DNA from: Clostridia bacterium | GTDB taxonomy: Bacteria; Bacillota_A; Clostridia; Christensenellales; Aristaeellaceae | Direction: 5' to 3' | NCBI GenBank assembly: GCA_017481065.1 | Contig: JAFUPT010000021.1 | Span: 1 to 10,893, forward strand | DNA: 10,893 nucleotides | Part shown: positions 5,982 through 10,893 of the stretch, one piece after another | Numbering within the stretch: position 1 is the stretch's first letter | Layout: each line of letters begins with the position of its first letter | The notes under the pieces: model-generated | What the model saw: only the letters and a program-made list of their open reading frames with translations | Database searches by the model: none | Told to the model about the DNA's origin: nothing | Program-made: the position numbers and the translations under genes

Positions 5982-6013
5982 GAGGGGACTGTCCCGTTCC
6001 GGACAGTCCCCTC
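5982..6013. terminator. Shared hairpin terminator between convergent flavodoxin and HAD genes
   Basis: A perfect 13-base-pair stem GAGGGGACTGTCC / GGACAGTCCCCTC surrounds a 6-base loop. It lies 48 bases after the flavodoxin stop and 7 bases after the HAD stop on the opposite strand. The T-rich tail is better on the minus strand (TTTGTTG), so it fits the HAD operon best but could serve both. Confidence 0.75.
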
Positions 6014-6020
6014 GCTCTGT

Positions 6021-6665
6021 TTATAATAGTTCTTCATATTCCCGGATGCATACATCCGCCAATCCCTTAATCTCCTCCCAGTCCTTCTTCTGGGTGTCAT
6101 CCAATATGGCTACCACCGGGCAGCCGGCCGCCTTGGCAGATTTCATCGAATACAGCGCATCCTCAAAAACACACATATCCTTCGTCTCCACGTTCAACAT
6201 CTGCGCCATCAGGTCAAAATATTCCGGGAAACGCTTGTTGATTCCGTGCACATAGCCATCGGTGATGAATTCAAATTCATCTGCAAGCCCCAGCCTGCCC
6301 AGCACCATCTTCGCAAAATCCACGGGCGCCTGGGTCGCCACAGCCATAGGAAGCCCGGCTCCGCGCAGCTTTTCCAGGAATTCGCCCACCCGGGGCTTCG
6401 CCGTCACATCATTCACATAATGATGGTACATGTAGCCCTCCAGCTCCCGCAGGATATCCATGTCATCCATGAAAATGCCGTGCTCCTCCAGCACCTCCCT
6501 GCAGAGCGCGCGGCTGGATGTGCTGTAAAAGCGGGCCGCCTGCTCGGGCTTCGGGATGATATTCCGCCCCAGTAGCAGCTCAAGGGTAGTCAGCCGCCAG
6601 TAGCGCATGCTCCTGAGCAGCGTGCCGTCCATATCAAATAATGCCGCCTTGCATTCCGGTATCAT
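6021..6665 (-). CDS. HAD-superfamily phosphatase (beta-phosphoglucomutase / phosphoglycolate phosphatase-like)
   Basis: HAD enzymes transfer phosphate through an aspartyl intermediate. The 214-residue product has all four motifs: I, FDMDGTLL (nucleophile D11, acid/base D13); II, Thr111 in VATQAP; III, Lys144; IV, FEDALYSMKSAKAAG (E168, D169). A helical cap domain spans about residues 18-85, as in subfamily IA. The start ATG (6665-6663) overlaps the stop of the upstream alanyl-tRNA editing gene as ATGA, and AAAGGAAAG lies 8 bases before it, so translation is probably coupled. The open frame extends further upstream, but that part lies inside the neighbouring gene in another frame and is not HAD-like. 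The substrate is unknown; the pairing with a tRNA-editing gene does not reveal it. Confidence 0.9.
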   Translation of the reverse strand: MIPECKAALFDMDGTLLRSMRYWRLTTLELLLGRNIIPKPEQAARFYSTSSRALCREVLEEHGIFMDDMDILRELEGYMYHHYVNDVTAKPRVGEFLEKLRGAGLPMAVATQAPVDFAKMVLGRLGLADEFEFITDGYVHGINKRFPEYFDLMAQMLNVETKDMCVFEDALYSMKSAKAAGCPVVAILDDTQKKDWEEIKGLADVCIREYEELL

Positions 6666-7864
6666 TCGCACTTTCCTTTCAATATCTCCCGGGCAGCCGT
6701 AAGCACCGTTGCCGGGCCGCCGCCCTGGGCGAAGTCCGGCCGTCCGCCGCCCTTGCCGCCGAGGGGCTTTGCCGCCTCGGAGAGTATCTTGCCCATCGCA
6801 TAGTCCAGATCTGCGCTGCGTGCGAAGATGAAGTTGCACTTCTCCCCCGCCTGCGCGCCGAGCAGCGCCACGATGCCGGGTTTTTCAATCAATTTCGATG
6901 CAAAATCCTTCAAACTCGCCGGATCAGCCTCCACCAGACGGCACACCAGCTTCCCGCCGCCGGGCAGCTCTTCCGCAGTCTCGATCATTTCGGGAATGGC
7001 CGCAAACAGCATCTCCCTGCGCAGCCTGCCAAGCTCATGCTCGGCCTCCTTCAGCCGCGCCAGCTTACCTTCGATGTTGGAAACCAGCTTCTCCGGGTTT
7101 GTAGCCAGCAAATTCGCCGCCGCCCACGCAGCGTTGTAGTTCCTCCGGTAATCAAGGTAGGCGCGCCTGCCGCACACAAAGCTCACTCTGAGCTTGCCAC
7201 GGGCGGGAGCCGCGTCCACGATCTTGATCAGGCCGATCTGGCCTGTGCTGGACGGATGGGTGCCGCCGCAGGCCACCATTTCAAAATCGCCCATGGCCAC
7301 GATGCGCACATGCTCGGTAACCGTGGGCCGCTTCCTGAGGGGCAGCGCCGCCAGTTCCTCCGCATCCGGGAACCAGCACCTGATCGGATGATCCGCCTGG
7401 ATGCGCCTGTTTACCAGGTCCTCCACCTTTTCGATCATTTCAGCGGACATGTGGGTGCTTCCATCGGCAAACTCCACATCAATCGAGGAAACCTCCGCGC
7501 CCAGGTGCAGGCCGATGGTCATGCCGCCTGTAAGTTCATAGATAGCTCCGGCGATCATGTGCTCGCCGCCGTGCTGCTGCATGTGGTCAAAGCGCCGCGC
7601 CCAGTCGATTTGACCATGCACGGCTTCGCCCACGGAGAGTTCGCCGTCGATCTCGTGCCATACCTCGCCGGATTTATCCACGAAAACATCGGTGACATGC
7701 GCATCATTCAGCGTGCCGGTATCGAAGGGCTGGCCGCCGGAGGTCGGGTAAAAGGCGGACTGGTTCAGGGCGACGATCTGTTTGTCACCCTTCATTTCCA
7801 CCTTTTCTACGATTGCATCAAATTCTTTCAGATAGGGATTATCATAATAAAGACGTTCAGTCAT
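6662..7864 (-). CDS. Alanyl-tRNA editing protein, AlaX family, long form with DHHA1 domain
   Basis: AlaX proteins are free-standing relatives of the alanyl-tRNA synthetase editing domain; they hydrolyse mischarged Ser- or Gly-tRNA-Ala. The 400-residue product begins with the synthetase-like beta-barrel (SAFYPTSGGQP, about 36-46). The editing site follows, with zinc ligands H98 and H102 (HGGEH) and C199 and H203 (CGGTH). After a charged helical stretch (about 250-300) comes a C-terminal DHHA1-type domain ending in GGKGGGRPDFAQGGG (369-383). There is no aminoacylation domain. I favour ATG 7864; an in-frame TTG at 7870, 5 bases from GGAG, would add two residues and is a real alternative. The gene is first in a two-gene unit with the HAD phosphatase and has its own sigma-A promoter. 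Confidence 0.9.
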   Translation of the reverse strand: MTERLYYDNPYLKEFDAIVEKVEMKGDKQIVALNQSAFYPTSGGQPFDTGTLNDAHVTDVFVDKSGEVWHEIDGELSVGEAVHGQIDWARRFDHMQQHGGEHMIAGAIYELTGGMTIGLHLGAEVSSIDVEFADGSTHMSAEMIEKVEDLVNRRIQADHPIRCWFPDAEELAALPLRKRPTVTEHVRIVAMGDFEMVACGGTHPSSTGQIGLIKIVDAAPARGKLRVSFVCGRRAYLDYRRNYNAAWAAANLLATNPEKLVSNIEGKLARLKEAEHELGRLRREMLFAAIPEMIETAEELPGGGKLVCRLVEADPASLKDFASKLIEKPGIVALLGAQAGEKCNFIFARSADLDYAMGKILSEAAKPLGGKGGGRPDFAQGGGPATVLTAAREILKGKCE

Positions 7865-7885
7865 ATTCAATCACACTCCGATATT

Positions 7886-7914
7886 ATCATAGCGGAAAAC
7901 AGATGAAAAGGCAA
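7886..7914 (-). promoter_or_regulatory. Sigma-A promoter for the alanyl-tRNA editing gene
   Basis: On the minus strand TTGCCT (7914-7909), a 17-base spacer and TATGAT (7891-7886) form a good promoter. Transcription would start near 7879, only about 15 bases before the start codon. Its -35 box lies 5 bases from the -35 box of the oppositely directed promoter. Confidence 0.75.
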
Positions 7915-7919
7915 GGGAT

Positions 7920-7948
7920 TTGACGCTTTTATGGATGTATACTATAAT
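7920..7948 (+). promoter_or_regulatory. Sigma-A promoter for the orphan gene at 7969
   Basis: TTGACG (7920-7925), a 17-base spacer and a perfect TATAAT (7943-7948) form a strong promoter. The predicted start near 7955 places the ribosome binding site GGAGGTGA (7957-7964) almost at the 5' end of the message, so the leader is about 14 bases. Confidence 0.8.
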
Positions 7949-7968
7949 TGGGATGTGGAGGTGAGAAT

Positions 7969-8640
7969 GTGAGTTATTACAGCTTTGTTGCCTGCAATCG
8001 TCCTCTGATGCCGGGCGAATATGGTGTACGGCCAGACAGAATATATTCCAGCTATGCAGAATACATGGCTTCTCCGGATTACAGATCCCGCAGCATGGGC
8101 GGAGAAATGGCCAGTTACCGGCTTGAACGATCCGTCCTGCCGGGGAAAATCTATTTCTATGAACAACGCATGCCCATGCGCAATACCTGGATGGAGCTGC
8201 GTGAATTTCCCGTACTTTGTAACTGGATAGATGAATACAGAACAAAAGAAGAACACGACTTCATCAGAAAACAGTTTTCCCTGCGCTACATCTATTGGGG
8301 GAACTGCCAGCCGGACTTTATCTGCAAATACCTGCGGCCCAATGACAGGCTGGAGAGCCTTTCAATCTTTCTCGGCCATGGAGAACCGCTTGTTGAACCA
8401 ATACGGAAGATCATCGATCTTCAGGACTATGCTGACGGATTGCAGAACTTTGATACTCTCTGGAATGACATACCTTCCCCGCCTGCCAATACTCTTATCA
8501 CATATGTTCCTCCGCAGATTACCCATACACAATATGCCATTGAATCCATCAATCTGAATGAAGCGGTATGCGTCATATATGGAAACATGGATATCGAAAG
8601 CTGGAATACACGGAAGCTGCGGAAGATGGGATTGGTCTGA
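7969..8640 (+). CDS. Hypothetical protein, 223 residues, family not recognised
   Basis: I do not recognise this protein. The start is probably GTG 7969, because GGAGGTGA (7957-7964) lies just before it; there is no ATG nearby. It has no signal peptide or membrane segment and reads as a soluble globular protein rich in Tyr, Arg and Trp, with four scattered cysteines and no known catalytic motif that I can see. Recognisable stretches are SYAEYMASPDYRSRSMGGEM (about 24-43) and a C-terminal half with VCVIYGNMDIESWNTRKLRK. Codon use is visibly more AT-rich than in hisS or the E2 gene (ATA and AGA codons are common), which may mean horizontal origin. It has its own strong promoter, divergent from the tRNA-editing gene, and no clear terminator before the hisS promoter 27 bases downstream, so some readthrough into hisS is possible. 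Confidence 0.75.
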   Translation: MSYYSFVACNRPLMPGEYGVRPDRIYSSYAEYMASPDYRSRSMGGEMASYRLERSVLPGKIYFYEQRMPMRNTWMELREFPVLCNWIDEYRTKEEHDFIRKQFSLRYIYWGNCQPDFICKYLRPNDRLESLSIFLGHGEPLVEPIRKIIDLQDYADGLQNFDTLWNDIPSPPANTLITYVPPQITHTQYAIESINLNEAVCVIYGNMDIESWNTRKLRKMGLV

Positions 8641-8666
8641 TGCTCCTTTAAGTTTCTCCGACTTCC

Positions 8667-8695
8667 TTGACATTCCCCTCTCCCCGCCGTATAAT
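8667..8695 (+). promoter_or_regulatory. Consensus sigma-A promoter for hisS-aspS
   Basis: TTGACA (8667-8672) and TATAAT (8690-8695) are both perfect, with a 17-base spacer. A second TATAAT (8701-8706) follows but lacks a suitably placed -35. Strong constitutive initiation is expected, with control passed to the T-box leader. Confidence 0.92.
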
Positions 8696-8701
8696 TGATT
8701 T

Positions 8702-8925
8702 ATAATGATGTGCGTTGATGGGGAGAGTAGCTTTTCCCTCTGCGGCAAAGAGAATGACGCCACGGCTGGAAGCGTCTGCGCAGAATAAAAGTGAAGGACA
8801 CCCCGGAGCACCCGCGTTGCGGCGCAATCCTGCGTTACGGGATTTGAGTGGGATGCTTTTGCATCCAAGCAGGGTGGCACCGCGAAACCTTCGCCCCTAC
8901 ATGGTTGGGACGGAGGCGTTTTTTT
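8702..8925 (+). promoter_or_regulatory. T-box riboswitch leader, probably sensing tRNA-Asp
   Basis: T-box leaders bind a specific tRNA and let transcription continue when it is uncharged. Stem I is built from GGGG/CCCC (8720-8723 / 8801-8804), CTTTT/AAAAG (8731-8735 / 8787-8791), TCTGCG/CGCAGA (8739-8744 / 8779-8784) and GACGC/GCGTC (8756-8760 / 8772-8776). It carries AGTA (8726-8729) opposite GTGAA and a terminal GGCTGGAAG. The specifier loop holds GAC (8797-8799, Asp) followed by A; CAC (8799-8801, His) overlaps it. Stem III is GGATGC/GCATCC (8851-8866). The T-box AGGGTGGCACCGCG (8871-8884) forms the antiterminator: AGGG/CCCT, bulge TGGCACC, GCG/CGC. The bulge TGGC pairs with a tRNA ending GCCA, as in tRNA-Asp (G73), not tRNA-His (C73). 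Confidence 0.93.
8888..8925 (+). terminator. T-box controlled terminator
   Basis: CCTTCGCCCC (8888-8897) pairs with GGGACGGAGG (8907-8916), with one C-A mismatch and one wobble, and is followed by seven T (8919-8925). Its 5' arm overlaps the 3' half of the antiterminator (8892-8898), so the two structures exclude each other. Confidence 0.88.
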
Positions 8926-9091
8926 ATTTTTGCTGCTTTTTCAGGAAAACATCGAAAAGGAACGGCAATTTCGAGCAGATTTTTCGTCAGGTCAAGCAGA
9001 GAATCCGCAGGCTTACATAGCGGTAAGTCAAGGATTCGGCGCGATGAGATGGCGGAAAAGATGCCGAAAGTGCCAAGGAAGGAGTTTTGTT

Positions 9092-10339
9092 ATGCTTACA
9101 CAAGCCCCTAAAGGGACTTTGGACATGCTGCCCCAGGACGCTTACAGATGGCAGATCATCGATGAAAACATGCGCCGCATCTGCGCGGAGGCGGGCTACC
9201 GCGAGATTCGCACCCCCGTTTTCGAGCACACCGAGCTCTTCCAGCGCGGCGTGGGCGACACCACCGATGTTGTCCAGAAGGAAATGTACACCTTCGAGGA
9301 CAAGGGTCATCGCTCCATTACCTTGAAGCCCGAAGGCACTGCCGGCGCTGTCCGCGCCTTCATCGAGGCCCATCTCAACGATACCCTGCCCTGCAAGCTC
9401 TACTACGCGCAGTGCCCCTGCTTCCGCTATGAGAAGCCCCAGAGCGGCCGCCTTCGCCAGTTCCACCAGAACGGCATCGAGGTTTTCGGCGCGAAGGACG
9501 CTTCCCTGGACGCCGAGATCATCCAGATGGCCATCCGCATGCTGGAAGCCAACGGCATCGGCGATCTGAAGCTCACCATCAATTCCATCGGCTGCCCGGA
9601 CTGCCGCAAGGCCTACCACGAGAAGCTGAAAGCCTACCTTGCCCCCAAGATGGACAAAATGTGCAAGACTTGCCAGGAACGTTACGAGCGCAACCCCCTG
9701 CGCATCCTGGACTGCAAGGAGGACGGCGACAAGCTGACCGATGCTCCGGCAATGCTGGACAACCTCTGCCCCGAATGCGCCGAGCACTTCGAAAAGCTCA
9801 AGAAGTACCTGGACGCGCTGGGCATTGCCTATGAGATCGATCCCCGCATCGTGCGCGGCCTGGACTACTACACCAAGACCGTGTTTGAAATCATCACCGA
9901 AACTCCCCAGGGCAACCTCACCGTATGCGGCGGCGGCCGCTACGACGGCATGGTGAAGGAACTCGGCGGCCCCGACACCCCCGGCATGGGCTTCGGCATG
10001 GGCATCGAGCGCATGATCATGGTGCAGGACCTGCGCGGCATCGCCCCGAAGGCTCCCGACCAGTACGATGTCTTCGTAGTCACCATGGGCGATGAGGCCC
10101 GCATCGAGGGCGTGAAGCTGGTGAGCGAGCTGCGCGAAGCCGGCGTCAAGGCCGACCTCGACCACGCCGCCCGCAGCATGAAGGCGCAGTTCAAGTACGC
10201 CAACAAGCTGGGCGTGAAGAAGGTTATCGTAATCGCAGGCGACGAGCTGGAAAAGGGCGTTGTGAAGCTGCGCGATATGGAAAACAGCACTGAGGAAGAA
10301 ATTGCACGCGGCGAAATCGTCGCCGTTCTGAAGAAATAA
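9092..10339 (+). CDS. hisS: Histidyl-tRNA synthetase
   Basis: This class II synthetase joins histidine to tRNA-His. The 415-residue product is of normal length. It has motif 2 (FRYEKPQSGRLRQFHQNGIE, 111-130), the histidine-specific RGLDYYTKTVFE (255-266) and GGGRYDG (280-286), and motif 3 (GMGFGMGIERM, 298-308). The C-terminal anticodon-binding domain starts near 325. An inserted segment carries paired cysteines, CPDC (168-171), CKTC (191-194), C208 and CPEC (226-229), a plausible zinc site. I chose ATG 9092, 7 bases after GGAAGGAG. The frame is open back to 8930, but those codons start right after the T-box terminator and lack a ribosome binding site. The 166-base stretch between terminator and start contains only a weak CTTAC/GTAAG hairpin. 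It is first in an operon with aspS, 13 bases apart. Confidence 0.97.
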   Translation: MLTQAPKGTLDMLPQDAYRWQIIDENMRRICAEAGYREIRTPVFEHTELFQRGVGDTTDVVQKEMYTFEDKGHRSITLKPEGTAGAVRAFIEAHLNDTLPCKLYYAQCPCFRYEKPQSGRLRQFHQNGIEVFGAKDASLDAEIIQMAIRMLEANGIGDLKLTINSIGCPDCRKAYHEKLKAYLAPKMDKMCKTCQERYERNPLRILDCKEDGDKLTDAPAMLDNLCPECAEHFEKLKKYLDALGIAYEIDPRIVRGLDYYTKTVFEIITETPQGNLTVCGGGRYDGMVKELGGPDTPGMGFGMGIERMIMVQDLRGIAPKAPDQYDVFVVTMGDEARIEGVKLVSELREAGVKADLDHAARSMKAQFKYANKLGVKKVIVIAGDELEKGVVKLRDMENSTEEEIARGEIVAVLKK

Positions 10340-10352
10340 GGAGGACACAAAA

Positions 10353-10893
10353 ATGCTTAACCACAAGCGTGATCATTACTGCGGCCTTCTGACCCGCGAA
10401 AACGCAGGCCAGACCGTGCATCTCTCCGGCTGGGTGCAGCGCACCCGCGACCTCGGCGGCCTGGTATTCGTATGGCTCCGCGACCGCGAGGGCATGGTGC
10501 AGCTGGTGTTCGACGGCAACGATTGCCCCGCCGAGCTGCTGGAGCTGGCCCAGAGCCTGCGCAGCGAATATGTAATCACCGTTTCCGGCGAAGTGCGCAT
10601 GCGCGATGAAGCCGCCTTCAACAAGGATATGAAGACCGGCGAAATCGAGGTTGTTGTCCGCGAGGCCGTGCTGCTGAACAAATCCGAAACCCCGCCGATC
10701 TACATCGACGACAAGGCCAACGAAAACGAGCTGGCGAGGCTCAAGTACCGCTATCTCGACCTGCGCCGCCCCTCCATGCAGGAGAAGCTGCGCATCCGCT
10801 CCAAGGTTGTTTCCGTAATCCGCAACGCACTGGACGAGCAGGGCTTCTACGAGATGGAAACCCCTATCCTGTCCAAGTCCACCCCTGAAGGCG
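10353..10893 (+). CDS. aspS: Aspartyl-tRNA synthetase, N-terminal part
   Basis: This class II synthetase joins aspartate to tRNA-Asp. The first 180 codons are present and the gene runs off the right edge. The N-terminal OB-fold anticodon-binding domain spans about residues 15-105, with HLSGWVQRTRDLGGLVFVWL and LRDREGMVQLVFD. The linker RYLDLRRPSMQ (152-162) and motif 1 (GFYEMETPILSKSTPEG) are typical of bacterial AspRS. ATG 10353 lies 8 bases after AAGGAGG, which itself overlaps the hisS stop region, so the two genes are co-transcribed and closely coupled. Control by an Asp-type T-box makes direct sense for this gene. Whether it is the discriminating or the Asp/Asn non-discriminating type cannot be told from this part. 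Confidence 0.97.
   Translation, partial: MLNHKRDHYCGLLTRENAGQTVHLSGWVQRTRDLGGLVFVWLRDREGMVQLVFDGNDCPAELLELAQSLRSEYVITVSGEVRMRDEAAFNKDMKTGEIEVVVREAVLLNKSETPPIYIDDKANENELARLKYRYLDLRRPSMQEKLRIRSKVVSVIRNALDEQGFYEMETPILSKSTPEG

Noticed and set aside
6666..6839. N-terminal extension of the HAD phosphatase by 58 codons
   Set aside because: This stretch is the tRNA-editing gene read in another frame, is Arg/Gly-rich, and the ATG at 6665 has a ribosome binding site and directly precedes motif I.
6641..7906. A 421-codon open frame on the plus strand opposite the tRNA-editing gene
   Set aside because: It overlaps two genes with unmistakable motifs on the minus strand and has no start signals of its own.
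8930..9091. 54-codon N-terminal extension of hisS
   Set aside because: It begins immediately after the T-box terminator, has no ribosome binding site, and normal HisRS length and sequence start at 9092.
8987..10366. A 459-codon open frame on the minus strand opposite hisS
   Set aside because: It is a shadow of hisS codon bias. The plus strand has full class II synthetase motifs and a ribosome binding site; the antisense product is Ala/Leu/His-rich with no domain.

Overview
The window looks like chromosomal DNA from a fairly GC-rich member of the Bacillota, most likely class Clostridia. Support comes from near-consensus sigma-A promoters with 17-base spacers, strong AGGAGG-type ribosome binding sites, a T-box leader in front of hisS-aspS, a short-chain flavodoxin of the clostridial type, and a multi-lipoyl E2 of the clostridial 'MPRQG' type. 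I see no mobile element, CRISPR array, rRNA or tRNA gene. The genes are mostly housekeeping, in short units separated by clear hairpin terminators.

Left part (1-2447, minus strand): a 2-oxo acid dehydrogenase operon. The E2 gene has three lipoyl domains and is followed by an E1 gene that runs off the window. The E2 reading frame carries one in-frame TAG inside its catalytic domain. Next (2471-4013, minus): an ECF-type sigma factor gene overlaps by 4 bases a gene for a single-pass membrane protein, probably its anti-sigma factor. The outer part of that protein holds an internal duplication. Divergent from these is a Nudix hydrolase gene (4187-4642, plus) with its own promoter and terminator.

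Middle (4788-6013, plus): a cysteine-bracketed double-LysM protein without a signal peptide, then a flavodoxin gene. The flavodoxin promoter is followed by two matching inverted repeats (GTTAG-N6-CTAAC) that look like operators of a metal- or iron-responsive repressor. The minus-strand pair at 6021-7864 encodes an AlaX-type alanyl-tRNA editing protein and a HAD phosphatase, joined by an ATGA overlap.

Right part (7969-10893, plus): an unrecognised 223-residue protein with visibly lower GC, then a perfect consensus promoter and a T-box riboswitch controlling hisS and aspS. The specifier GAC and the T-box UGGC bulge both point to tRNA-Asp as the sensed tRNA, although histidyl-tRNA synthetase is the first gene. 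The best candidates for something new are the flavodoxin operator pair, the duplicated sensor-like domain of the anti-sigma candidate, the interrupted E2 with mosaic lipoyl repeats, and the orphan protein at 7969. I found no clear evidence of an entirely new multi-gene system.
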